In this document: piece by piece, positions 16,248 to 24,567 of the stretch
How the letters are laid out: each line of letters begins with the position of its first letter
Numbering within the stretch: the first letter of the stretch is position 1
Assembly: GCF_949287625.1 (NCBI RefSeq)
Contig: NZ_CASEGO010000047.1
Location: forward strand, 1-28,360
Length of the DNA: 28,360 nucleotides
From: an uncultured Brachyspira sp.
Lineage (GTDB): Bacteria; Spirochaetota; Brachyspiria; Brachyspirales; Brachyspiraceae
Direction: 5' to 3'
Program-made: the position numbers and the translations under genes
Notes under the pieces: model-generated
What the model saw: only the letters and a program-made list of their open reading frames with translations
What the model was told of the DNA's origin: nothing
Database searches by the model: none

Positions 16248-16917
16248 ATGAAAAATAAACTTAAAATACTTATAGATATAATAATGACTATTCTTTTTTT
16301 TTGTTCTAATCGGGTATCGTTTTACAGGTCGAACTATACATGAATATTTGGTTTATTCAATTTTTATATTTTTTATACTTCATCATATACTTAACTTTCA
16401 TTGGTATAAAAATCTTAATAAAGGAAAATATAGTTTAAATAGAATACTCAATACATTTATAAATTCTATGCTTCTTATATGTATGCTTGGATTAATTATA
16501 AGCGGGATACTATTTAATAGAAATGTAGTAGAATTTTTTAATCTTGAGGGCATTAAAGTATTTAATAAAAGACTGCATATAATTTGCTGTTATTGGGGAC
16601 TTGTATTGATGTCTGTACATTTAGGCATGCATTGGGGTATGTTTATAAATATGAGTAAGAAGTTTATAAATATAAAAAAACAAATATATATGATAACAGG
16701 TTTATTAGCAGCTATATATGGAGTAGTTTCATTTATAAAAAGAGGTATATATATTAGACTATTTTCAGTTACAAGAGTTCCATCTTATGAAGAAGCTTTT
16801 ATATTTTTCCTTATCGATCATTTCGCTATAATGGGACTTTTTATATTTATCACTTATTATTTACATAGATTAAGCAGTAAATTAAATAAGGTTAATATGA
16901 TAAACAAACAACTTTAA
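16248..16917 (+). pseudogene. DUF4405-type membrane protein, frameshifted in a T9 run
   Basis: Reading from ATG 16248 (AGGGG about 11 nt upstream) gives MKNKLKILIDIIMTILFF and then leaves frame at nine consecutive T (16294-16302), stopping at TGA soon after. Removing one T restores VLIGYRFTGRTIHEYLVYS and joins the long frame that runs to 16917, giving about 222 aa. The restored protein has about five or six membrane helices and conserved His residues in IHEY, LHHILNFHWYK and VHLGMHWG, as in DUF4405 / cytochrome b561-like proteins where paired His bind haem. It may be a true pseudogene, a phase-variable gene, or a read error; an internal TTG start at 16348 could give a shortened product. Confidence 0.8.
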
Positions 16918-16928
16918 AATTAGGTATT

Positions 16929-17060
16929 AGACTTGTTTCAAAAATGATTTTATTTATTATTGTTGGCACTATTCCTGCGAATATGTAAAACATAATATTC
17001 GTAATTTTAAGATTAAATAATTTTATTTACAATCTTATCAAGTACTTTTGAAACAAGTCT
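16929..17060. repeat. 132-bp element with perfect 15-bp inverted ends (repeat family 3)
   Basis: AGACTTGTTTCAAAA (16929-16943) is the exact reverse complement of TTTTGAAACAAGTCT (17046-17060). The 102-bp interior is AT-rich, with an inner hairpin CGAATAT/ATATTCG (about 16978-17001). The size and ends fit a MITE or a deleted insertion sequence. No clear target duplication is visible. It lies 12 nt after the stop of the DUF4405 gene. Confidence 0.7.
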
Positions 17061-17185
17061 GCTATTGATAAATTATTATTACACAGATTATAATATTGCA
17101 ATATAAAAAATAAAATCCTTGTATAATAAATAAAAAAAATATATACTATAAGCCTTATTATATATTTATTTTTGGACTTTGATAA

Positions 17186-18628
17186 ATGAAAAATATAGTA
17201 ATAATTGGGGCTGGAAATGCAGGAGAAACTCTTGCATCTGAAATACTAACTACTGATGATAATAATGAATATAATATACTATGCTTTTTAGATGATGATA
17301 TAAATAAAAGAGAAGTAAATATTAATCATCATTCTATAAAAGTTAAGGGAAAAGTAAAAGATATAGAAGATATAATAAAACATTACAAGGATAATAATAC
17401 CGATATAGAAGAAATTATTATTGCAATACCTACTCTTAAACAAAAAGAACTGCTTGAAATACTTGATATAATATATCCTACAGGAATAAGATATAAAATA
17501 CTCCCCGGATTTTTTGAAATAATAAAAGGTAATGCCTCTATAAAAGATATAAGAAATCTTGAACCTTCAGACTTGCTTGGAAGAGAGGAGATTGGTTTTG
17601 ATGAAAAAGAAATATCAGAATATTATAAAGATAAAACTATACTAGTTACAGGCGGCGGAGGCTCTATAGGAAGTGAGCTTGTAAGGCAGTTAATTACACT
17701 TCCTGTAAAAAAAGTTATGGCTTTAGATAATTCTGAAAGTGCTGTTCATAATCTCATAATGTCTTTAAATGATAGAAACAATGAAAAACATAAACACAAA
17801 TTCATGTATATAATATCAAATGTACGTGATTATGTTAAAGTGGATAAAATCTTAAAAGAAGAAAAACCAGATATTATTTTTCATGCAGCCGCTCATAAAC
17901 ATCTTCCTTTTATGGAAAGCTACCCTGAAGAAGCCATTAAAAATAATATACTAGCCACAGAAAATATAGCCACACTTGCTATTAAAAATAATATAAAAAA
18001 CTTTGTATTCATATCAACAGATAAAGCAGTACGCCCCACTTCATTAATGGGAGCAAGCAAAAGAATATGCGAAAGAATGATAATGTCATTGTCTCATGAA
18101 CAAAATAATACAGCATTTAAAATAACAAGATTTGGAAATGTTTTGGGAAGCAGCGGAAGCGTTATACCAGTATTTGAAAAGCAGATTAGAGAAGGCAAAG
18201 CATTAACTGTTACGCACCCAGAAATGGTTAGATTTTTTATGTCTATAAGGGAAGCAGCAAGACTTGTAATCAAAGCCTGCACTTTAAATGACGGTATAAT
18301 ATTTACTTTAGATATGGGAAAGCCAGTAAAGATTTTGGACTTGGCTAAAAATATGCTTAAAATGTACGGACTTACTGAAAAAGATATACCTATAATTTTT
18401 ACTGGTATTAGAGAGGGAGAAAAACTTTATGAGGAAATTTTAATGGACGATGAAACATTGATACCTTCTCAGTACAAAAAATTATTTATAGCAAAAGATC
18501 CTGTTAAATGCCTCACTCCTGAAGAGCGTAAAGTGATGATTGATGCATTTGATATAGCTTCTCTTGATGCAGATAAAGAAACTATAAAAATGCTCATGCG
18601 TAAATATATAGAAGAATATACTGGATAA
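17186..18628 (+). CDS. Soluble PglF/CapD-type nucleotide-sugar 4,6-dehydratase
   Basis: A 480-aa protein with two Rossmann-like parts. An N-terminal CoA-binding-like domain (IVIIGAGNAGETLASEI, 4-20) corresponds to the domain that follows the membrane helices in PglF/WbpM. The catalytic SDR domain starts at TGGGGSIG (155-162). TDK (278-280) and MGASK (288-292) give the dehydratase signature in which Met replaces the usual SDR Tyr. HAAAHKHLPFMESYPEEA and FGNVLGSSGSVIPVF are typical of UDP-GlcNAc 4,6-dehydratases. These enzymes start synthesis of bacillosamine-like or other deoxyamino sugars for surface glycans or protein glycosylation. The N-terminal transmembrane helices of PglF are missing, so this one is cytoplasmic. 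No other glycan gene is adjacent. The ribosome-binding site is weak. Confidence 0.88.
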   Translation: MKNIVIIGAGNAGETLASEILTTDDNNEYNILCFLDDDINKREVNINHHSIKVKGKVKDIEDIIKHYKDNNTDIEEIIIAIPTLKQKELLEILDIIYPTGIRYKILPGFFEIIKGNASIKDIRNLEPSDLLGREEIGFDEKEISEYYKDKTILVTGGGGSIGSELVRQLITLPVKKVMALDNSESAVHNLIMSLNDRNNEKHKHKFMYIISNVRDYVKVDKILKEEKPDIIFHAAAHKHLPFMESYPEEAIKNNILATENIATLAIKNNIKNFVFISTDKAVRPTSLMGASKRICERMIMSLSHEQNNTAFKITRFGNVLGSSGSVIPVFEKQIREGKALTVTHPEMVRFFMSIREAARLVIKACTLNDGIIFTLDMGKPVKILDLAKNMLKMYGLTEKDIPIIFTGIREGEKLYEEILMDDETLIPSQYKKLFIAKDPVKCLTPEERKVMIDAFDIASLDADKETIKMLMRKYIEEYTG

Positions 18629-18634
18629 AAATAA

Positions 18635-18898
18635 TATATACCTAAACAAATACAGTTTGTAAAATTTTAATTATTTAAAGATGTAATTATAACTTATAAA
18701 TAGTATAAAGCGTTATTTTAATAAAATAAGTTTAAAATGCATTATAATAACTATGTTTTGCTTAAAAAATGCAGTCTTTTTTCTTCTTTGAGTCACACCT
18801 GCCTAGCGTCACAAAATAACTGGACATAGCCGTGAAGCCTGCAAATATTTTAAATTTCAAAAATTAATTTTGACAAATTATAGTTGTTTAGGGATATA
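18635..18898 (+). repeat. Dispersed element family 1, copy E, symmetrical ends
   Basis: A 264-bp copy with the same end type on both sides: TATATACCTAAACAAATACAG on the left and, inverted, TATATCCCTAAACAACTATA on the right, both followed inward by TTTGTCAA- or TTTGTAAA-like sequence. The interior differs from copies A-D, sharing only short pieces with copy C (ATGCAGTCTTTTTTCTTCTTTG region, inverted). It starts 6 nt after the dehydratase stop. Right end outward: TTGACA (18870-18875) and TATACT (18895-18900), spacer 19. The rest of the gap to 19060 holds only the aspartokinase terminator. Confidence 0.8.
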
Positions 18899-18990
18899 CT
18901 GAAACTATTTTAATGTATTAAACATAAAGTGATGCCGGTATTTTTACTAAAAAATTAATTTTTTGTCATACTTAATTTATAAAACTAAAT

Positions 18991-19024
18991 ATAATAAAAA
19001 AGCAGACCTATGAAATAAGCCTGC
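18991..19024 (-). terminator. Intrinsic terminator of the aspartokinase gene
   Basis: On the minus strand GCAGGCTTATTTC pairs back with AGGTCTGC (one mismatch), followed by TTTTTTATTAT. Confidence 0.85.
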
Positions 19025-19060
19025 CTTTATATTAAATTAATATTATTATTTATATCTGTT

Positions 19061-20419
19061 TTATATTTGTTCTTCAAAGAAGGATTTGTATATGCTTTTT
19101 ATGGCTCTATTCAAATCATCATCTTTTACGCCTATCATAATACTTACTTCACTTATACCTTGGTTAAGCATTTCAATATTGATATTGCATTTTTCCATAG
19201 AATGCATAGCCCTAGCAGAAACACCTACACACTGCTGCATACCTTCACCTACAAGCATTATCAAAGCAAGACCATGCTCAAAATAAATATTATCAACATT
19301 AAGCTCATCACGTACGCGTTCATATATACGTTTTTCTTTTTCTTCAGTAATAGCAGAGTTTCTTACAATTACTGATATATTATCTATTCCAGAAGGAGCA
19401 TGCTGATAAGGTATGTTTTCATCTTCTATTATTTCCAAAAGTTTTCTTCCGAAACCAACTTCTCTGTTCATCAAGTATTTACTAACATAAAGACAAGAAA
19501 AATCCGCCTCTCCAGAAACACCAACTACAGGATTGATATTTTTATTTCTGTTTGCTACTATCCTTGTTCCCTTAGCAGAAGGATTATTAGTATTAAGTAT
19601 ATGTACTGGAATATTAGCTTCATAAACTGGCTGTAAAGCCTCTGCATGAAGAACATTAAAACCGCCGTAACTTAACTCTCTCATCTCTCTGTATGTAAAC
19701 TCATCTATAAGTTTAGGATTATCTACTATATTTGGAGCGGCTGCAAATACTCCGTCAACATCAGTAAAGTTTTCGTATACTTCAGCATTTACAGCTTTAG
19801 CCAATATAGCACCAGTAATATCGCTTCCTCCTCTAGGAAAAGTTACTACATCTCCTTTTTCAGTGTATCCGAAAAATCCGGGGAATATTACCAAAGCAGT
19901 TTCATCTTTTAATTTAGCCAAATTAGCATAAGATTTCTCAAGCACAGCAGCATTTCCAAACTCTTCTGAAAGTAAAAGCCCAGCATCTTTAGGATTAACA
20001 TATTTAGCTTTTACACCTATAGAGTTGATATATGCCGCAATTACTTTGGCAGATAAATCCTCACCCAATGCCTTTACTCCGTCTATAAACTTTGTAGGAA
20101 GGCTTTTATCTTCTGCTATTCTATTTAATATATCATTTTGCATCTCTTCTAAAAGTTCATGAGAGAGAGAAAGTTCATCTATAATGTTTTTAAATCTTTC
20201 TATAATAATTTTTAATTCTAATTTTCCGTCCTTACCAGAAATAATAGTTTCAGCAAGAGTAATAAGCAAATCGGTTACTTTGGTGTCTTCTTTTAATCTT
20301 TTACCGGGAGCAGATACTACAACAATTCTTCTGTCCTTATCGGCTAGAACTATATCCGCAACTTTTTTTATTTGGCTTGCATTTGCAACTGAAGAGCCTC
20401 CAAATTTTGCTACTTTCAT
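19061..20419 (-). CDS. lysC: Aspartate kinase (monofunctional, LysC-like)
   Basis: A 452-aa enzyme that phosphorylates aspartate, the first step to lysine, threonine, methionine and diaminopimelate. The kinase domain shows KFGGSSVA (5-12), FPRGGSD (194-200) and FTDVDGVF (218-225). Two ACT regulatory domains occupy about 305-452 (GISEVSIMIGV near the end), implying feedback control by an amino acid; the effector cannot be read from the sequence. Length and layout resemble the single-chain LysC/AKIII type, with no fused homoserine dehydrogenase. GGAGG lies about 10 nt before the ATG. It stands alone with its own terminator. Confidence 0.94.
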   Translation of the reverse strand: MKVAKFGGSSVANASQIKKVADIVLADKDRRIVVVSAPGKRLKEDTKVTDLLITLAETIISGKDGKLELKIIIERFKNIIDELSLSHELLEEMQNDILNRIAEDKSLPTKFIDGVKALGEDLSAKVIAAYINSIGVKAKYVNPKDAGLLLSEEFGNAAVLEKSYANLAKLKDETALVIFPGFFGYTEKGDVVTFPRGGSDITGAILAKAVNAEVYENFTDVDGVFAAAPNIVDNPKLIDEFTYREMRELSYGGFNVLHAEALQPVYEANIPVHILNTNNPSAKGTRIVANRNKNINPVVGVSGEADFSCLYVSKYLMNREVGFGRKLLEIIEDENIPYQHAPSGIDNISVIVRNSAITEEKEKRIYERVRDELNVDNIYFEHGLALIMLVGEGMQQCVGVSARAMHSMEKCNINIEMLNQGISEVSIMIGVKDDDLNRAIKSIYKSFFEEQI

Positions 20420-20568
20420 TTTACTTTAATCCTCCATTTTTTCTAGTAAAAATTACTATATATGATAACATAAAGCAGTTTTTATTTCAATTATATTATT
20501 AAAGTTTTCATTAATTAACTCATAATTTTCGATAAATATTAGAATATATAAAGTAAAAAAATAATTTC

Positions 20569-21174
20569 TTATAAAAAATACAGTTTTAACCCATACTCAT
20601 TTGAATGATGTTTTATACTGTATCTTTGATTATGCTCTAGAAGTTTTATTTTTAATTTGTCTTCCATAAATACATATGAGGAATTATCTAATTCTAAAAA
20701 TTCATTATTATTAATTGATAATTTTTTATTTGAAATTTCTCGTCTATAATATATAGGATTTGTACTTATATCTTTTCTTACAAAAAACAAATATACTTTA
20801 TTAATTGTGATATTCTTAAAATAGGATAATACTGCTAAAGCTCTTAAACAAGCACCTTCAAGCTGCTCTATCAATTCATCATTTCCCTTTCTGCTTTTAG
20901 AAAATTCAAAAATATGCATATTATAAACTTTTTCGCTTTCTTTTTGAATGATAACTTTATCAGCACATTTTTTATTTTTCAAATATAGAAATGATTTATC
21001 TCCTTCTAATTCTATTATAGATAAAGAATTCTCAAGAACTTCTATAGTTACAGATATACCATGATCAGTTAGTATATATTGTTTGTCATTATAATCATCA
21101 AAAAAGTTATTCCGAAATACTTTACTCAAAACTTCTCTAAACTCTTCAGGATATTTTTCATACCATTTTATCAT
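20569..21174 (-). CDS. Unknown partner of the AAA ATPase
   Basis: A 201-aa protein of no recognised family, soluble, with no signal peptide. The order of features is an N-terminal helical part (MIKWYEKYPEEFREVLSKVF), a strand-rich centre and a helix (LIEQLEGACLRALAVLSYF). Before the helix is KVYNMHIFEFSKSRKGND, which has the hydrophobic-strand plus acidic/lysine look of some restriction-like nuclease cores. However, the spacing is E-x-x-K rather than E-x-K, so I do not assign a nuclease. Its ATG shares one base with the stop of the upstream ATPase gene (TAATG), a tight translational coupling that implies the two products work together. An effector role beside an OLD/RecF-like ATPase is inference. 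Confidence 0.82.
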   Translation of the reverse strand: MIKWYEKYPEEFREVLSKVFRNNFFDDYNDKQYILTDHGISVTIEVLENSLSIIELEGDKSFLYLKNKKCADKVIIQKESEKVYNMHIFEFSKSRKGNDELIEQLEGACLRALAVLSYFKNITINKVYLFFVRKDISTNPIYYRREISNKKLSINNNEFLELDNSSYVFMEDKLKIKLLEHNQRYSIKHHSNEYGLKLYFL

Positions 21175-22532
21175 TATAATTCTTCCTGAAAATCGTATAT
21201 TTCATCTGATATTTTTTTTAATACTTTATTGAAAGTAGGAACTTCAAAACCATACTCTGAACTTTCTAATTTAGTAACTTTTGTAAATCCGTCTTCTTCA
21301 ATATCAAACTGATACATTCTTACCATATCTTCTGAAATCAAATCGTCCTCATCATATCCGTGTTTATTCATCAAATATTTTTTTCTTTCTTCATTATTTG
21401 AATTTAATTTAATCATATTATTTATATGCTGAACAATTGTGTCACTATGAGTTGTTATAAGAATATTGATATTACTATTAACTAATTTAATGAATACTCT
21501 AGTTAACTGCTGCTGAAGTTCTGGGTGAAGAGAAATTTCGGGTTCTTCCATTATTATATCTTCATTATGCTTACTATATTTTAAAAATAATATTAATGTA
21601 CTAATTTCTGTAATCACTGCTGAACTTACATGCATTTTAAAATCAATATCTGAATTATTACTTTTATAATGCACTTTAGCAGAAGGCATATTATCCAAAT
21701 ATATTTTACCATTTATAACTTTATTTTCTAATAAATCTACAATATCTTTTTTATTAATATTTTCATCAAAACGTAAAGATGATAATTTAAAGAAAAAATC
21801 CTTTATAGGTAATGTTAATTCCAATTTATCATTAACATTAGAATAATAACTATTATTAAAATAACTGTTTAACGATTTATCTATTATCAAATCTTTAAAT
21901 AGTAAAAAACCTGTTCTTGATACAGGCAAAAAAAGAGTATTACTCCATTCTCTTGATATAATACCTTCTAATATTCTAAGACATAATAATGTAATAATGC
22001 TGTCCATACTATTATTTGTGCCTCCATGAAAACGCATATTATTATGATAGAAATAAATAATATTATCATTTGATTGATTATTAGATAAAATAATCTTATG
22101 ATATTTCATATTAATATTTACGTCATAATTTGGATACAATATATATATTTCTTCAGCAATAATATTTTTATAACTAAATATACTTTCAAAAATTGCAGTC
22201 TTATTATAGGATATAATATCATTTGCAGCATCTATACATTCATTTATAACTTCATTAGATATTTTTACTTCAGTAACTTCAGTTTTATTGTTGGAAAATA
22301 TTTCATTTGCTAAACTATATAAATTATGATAATTTTGAAAATTCAAAGATTTTTTATAGTCCCAAAAGAACATTATACTAGAAATATACCAAACTAAACT
22401 AGCTAAATAACTCTTTCCGCTGTTGTTGTCGCCTACAAAAAGCGTAAACGGTGATAACTCTATTTCTGCCTCTTTGATTTTGGCAAAATTCTTCACGTAA
22501 ATAGTTGGGTATTTTCTCTTTTTTTCCTGCAT
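21174..22532 (-). CDS. OLD/RecF-like AAA ATPase (AAA_15/AAA_21 type)
   Basis: A 452-aa ABC-class ATPase. Walker A is GDNNSGKS (34-41) after the typical IYVKNFAKIKEAEIEL. Walker B is DIIMEEPEISLHPELQ, followed by the switch region ITTHSD. LPVSRTGFLLF and the signature-like SSAVITEIS also fit the family. A long, divergent insert (about 55-290) replaces the coiled-coil arm of SMC-type relatives. There is no TOPRIM domain, so it is not a full OLD nuclease. Such ATPases, paired with a small second protein, occur in several phage-defence and toxin systems; that role here is inferred from architecture. There is no Shine-Dalgarno before the ATG, unlike its neighbours, yet the promoter upstream is perfect consensus. 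It is translationally coupled to the gene at 20569-21174. Confidence 0.87.
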   Translation of the reverse strand: MQEKKRKYPTIYVKNFAKIKEAEIELSPFTLFVGDNNSGKSYLASLVWYISSIMFFWDYKKSLNFQNYHNLYSLANEIFSNNKTEVTEVKISNEVINECIDAANDIISYNKTAIFESIFSYKNIIAEEIYILYPNYDVNINMKYHKIILSNNQSNDNIIYFYHNNMRFHGGTNNSMDSIITLLCLRILEGIISREWSNTLFLPVSRTGFLLFKDLIIDKSLNSYFNNSYYSNVNDKLELTLPIKDFFFKLSSLRFDENINKKDIVDLLENKVINGKIYLDNMPSAKVHYKSNNSDIDFKMHVSSAVITEISTLILFLKYSKHNEDIIMEEPEISLHPELQQQLTRVFIKLVNSNINILITTHSDTIVQHINNMIKLNSNNEERKKYLMNKHGYDEDDLISEDMVRMYQFDIEEDGFTKVTKLESSEYGFEVPTFNKVLKKISDEIYDFQEEL

Positions 22533-22580
22533 ATTTAAAATAAATGTGAATTATTATATTTTCTCATATTTTCGGAAATT

Positions 22581-22610
22581 ATTATATTACAAACATGCAT
22601 ATTTTGTCAA
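22581..22610 (-). promoter_or_regulatory. Consensus sigma-70 promoter of the ATPase/partner operon
   Basis: On the minus strand TTGACA (22610-22605), 18 nt, TATAAT (22586-22581). Both hexamers are perfect, and the predicted leader to the ATG at 22532 is about 40 nt. The best promoter match in the window. Confidence 0.75.
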
Positions 22611-22709
22611 GTTTACAAAAATATAGCAGCCTATTTTTTATTCAATATATTCCATAAATTTACGATACTTTAATATAATATTTATATATTTTGAAGATGT
22701 AATTTAATT

Positions 22710-23732
22710 ATGAATGAAAATATTTTAGTAGTAGAACATAGAACAGATCTTTTAGACAGATTTGTTGATATTTTAAGGGCTAGACATTATAATCCTATAG
22801 CTACAAAATCACGTTCGCAGGCCGTTAATATATCCAATGAAAGTACATTAGATCTAATACTTTTAGATGCTGATATAGGAGACTCACAAGGGCTTCAGCT
22901 TCTTGATACTTTCAAAAATCAGGATTCTACAAAAGGAACTCCTATTATTCTTTTAAGTACGCCTTATAGAAAAATGGAGTTTATAGAAGAAGCATTAAAT
23001 CTTGGAATTGACGGGCTTATATTTATACCTTTCGATGAAATGGAGCTTATCGTAAGAGTGAATAGCTGCCTTAAATACAGAAGATTATATTTAGAGCATC
23101 AGAAATTAATTAAGCAGGCCGATTATCTTCAAAACTCTCTAAACGATATGACAGAAGTTTCAAACAGAAATTATCAGTCATATAAAGAAGCCCAAAAAAA
23201 ATATGACGATATTCTAAATATAGATTTGGAAACTGGTCTTTGGAACAAAAAAGAGTTTTATGAACAATTTACAAGACTGCTTTATGAAACTGTAAGACAT
23301 GAAGAAACTATTGTTTTGGCATGTTTCTCTATAGACGGACTTGATAATATTATTAATGAATTTGGTATTATAGCAGCCGAAGAGATTATGCTCAAATTCA
23401 CAGATGTACTAAGAAAAACTACCAGAAGAGAAGATATTATAGCTAGATTTGACAACAATCAATTTATGGTAGCTTTCAATAGAATGAATATAAAATTATA
23501 CGATAAAAAGGTAGATGAAATAAGAAGTTTTGTAGATAAAAATGAATTAGAATATAATGGTATGATAATTAAATACACAATATCTGTCGGAATATCATAT
23601 ACAGCCTACAAAAAAAATTATCATATAGAAGGTATGGATAAAGAAATAGCTCCAGTACTTTTAGCACTTCATAATGCAAAAAGAAGAGGATATGCTAGTT
23701 TATTTGTACACCCTACACTTATTAAAAGGTAA
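22710..23732 (+). CDS. Receiver-domain protein with degenerate GGDEF domain
   Basis: A 340-aa protein. Residues 1-120 form a response-regulator receiver with the expected phosphorylation Asp53 (LILLDAD). The usual acidic pair is E9-H10, and the conserved Lys before Pro-Phe is Ile106 (FIPF). A helical linker (about 120-165) leads to a GGDEF-like domain starting at LETGLWNKKEFYEQF. The active-site GGDEF is replaced by DNNQF (248-252), so it should not make cyclic di-GMP. It may instead sense a partner or nucleotide, or act as a scaffold. It lies 6 nt upstream of the tsaC/sua5 gene, whose ribosome-binding site is within its last codons. A TATAAT (22674-22679) without a clear -35 may be its promoter. 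Confidence 0.87.
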   Translation: MNENILVVEHRTDLLDRFVDILRARHYNPIATKSRSQAVNISNESTLDLILLDADIGDSQGLQLLDTFKNQDSTKGTPIILLSTPYRKMEFIEEALNLGIDGLIFIPFDEMELIVRVNSCLKYRRLYLEHQKLIKQADYLQNSLNDMTEVSNRNYQSYKEAQKKYDDILNIDLETGLWNKKEFYEQFTRLLYETVRHEETIVLACFSIDGLDNIINEFGIIAAEEIMLKFTDVLRKTTRREDIIARFDNNQFMVAFNRMNIKLYDKKVDEIRSFVDKNELEYNGMIIKYTISVGISYTAYKKNYHIEGMDKEIAPVLLALHNAKRRGYASLFVHPTLIKR

Positions 23733-23738
23733 ATTCTT

Positions 23739-24335
23739 ATGATAATTAATCTTGATAAAAATAGCGAAGAAAGTATCAAGTATGCAGCATATGAAGCTTC
23801 AAAGGTTATAAATGAAGGAGGGATAGTTGTATCTCCAACTGACACAGTTTACGGTATGCTTGCTGATGCTTTTAATAAAGAAGCTGTTGAACGTATATAC
23901 AAAATAAAAGAAAGAGAAAAAAATAAGCCTTTCTTAATACTAATAAAAAATGCCGAATCTTCTAAATACTTCTCTCAAAATGAAATACCTGATGTAGTAA
24001 AAAAAAATATACCAGGTGAGCTTACATTTATTATGCCTCTATCTGATTCCTTAAAAGAAAATTTTTTATATCTAAAAAATACAGTAGCTTTAAGAGTACC
24101 TAAAGATAAGTATATGCAGCTTATATTAAACAATACCAAACCTCTAGCAGCTCCTTCTGCAAATCCAAGCGGAGCAGGTGAGATACTTGACGGTAACAAA
24201 CTTGCTGAACTCTATAAAGATAAAGCCGATTTAATAATAAATGCTGGAATACTTGAAAATAAAATGCCTTCAACATTATATGATTGTTTACAAAATAAAA
24301 TACTTCGTCAGGGAAGTGTTCATCTAAACATTTAA
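23739..24335 (+). CDS. tsaC: Threonylcarbamoyl-AMP synthase (TsaC/YrdC/Sua5 family)
   Basis: A 198-aa enzyme that makes threonylcarbamoyl-AMP from threonine, bicarbonate and ATP for the t6A modification of ANN-decoding tRNAs. Visible motifs are SPTDTVYG (32-39), KEREKNKPF (57-65), which forms the ATP-binding basic patch, PGELTFI, VALRVPKD and PSANPSG (about 138-144). The length matches the single-domain TsaC form without the C-terminal Sua5 domain. AAAGG, inside the end of the upstream gene, serves as ribosome-binding site. It is probably co-transcribed with the receiver protein. The partners TsaB, TsaD and TsaE are not in the window. Confidence 0.93.
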   Translation: MIINLDKNSEESIKYAAYEASKVINEGGIVVSPTDTVYGMLADAFNKEAVERIYKIKEREKNKPFLILIKNAESSKYFSQNEIPDVVKKNIPGELTFIMPLSDSLKENFLYLKNTVALRVPKDKYMQLILNNTKPLAAPSANPSGAGEILDGNKLAELYKDKADLIINAGILENKMPSTLYDCLQNKILRQGSVHLNI

Positions 24336-24368
24336 TCATAATTATCTTTTTGATTTTAAATTTTTTGA

Positions 24369-24396
24369 GGGAACGTTTTTACACATTCCCCCATTT
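24369..24396 (+). terminator. Possible terminator after tsaC
   Basis: GGGAACG (24369-24375) faces CATTCCC (24384-24390) with one mismatch, followed by CCATTTT. The T tail is short. Confidence 0.4.
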
Positions 24397-24491
24397 TAGA
24401 TATTTGGTTTATTTATGTATGAGAATTAATTGAGTTTTCATTTTAATAAAAGCTTTATAGAAAGATATTTAAATACATTACAAAGTGAATG

Positions 24492-24554
24492 CTCCTTTAA
24501 ATAAAATTCTTATAAACTTTATAAAGGAGTGCCCATATATAACCTAGTGCACTC
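24492..24554 (-). promoter_or_regulatory. Putative riboswitch expression platform with sequestered Shine-Dalgarno
   Basis: Downstream of the aptamer on the minus strand, AAAGGAG (24498-24492) can pair with CTCCTTTA (24529-24522). The same strand segment, extended as GCACTC (24532-24527), can instead pair with GAGTGC (24554-24549), which would free AAAGGAG. This is a classic pair of mutually exclusive hairpins controlling ribosome access. The reading frames after AAAGGAG are only 7 and 10 codons long. Confidence 0.5.
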
Positions 24555-24567
24555 GACTTGATTATTT

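Noticed and set aside
16964..16978. TGGCAC...TGC with GG-N10-GC spacing, resembling a sigma-54 promoter
   Set aside because: It lies inside the 132-bp repeat, has no conserved flanks or enhancer-binding protein gene nearby, and one such match is expected by chance.
20881..20960. PD-(D/E)xK nuclease site in the ATPase partner
   Set aside because: The strand FEFSK has E-x-x-K spacing and no confident upstream catalytic Asp, so the motif is incomplete.
24121..24339. Minus-strand 72-aa frame as the missing target of the B12 riboswitch
   Set aside because: It is antisense to tsaC, its start is about 150 nt beyond the exposed AAAGGAG with stops in between, and its composition is that of a shadow frame.
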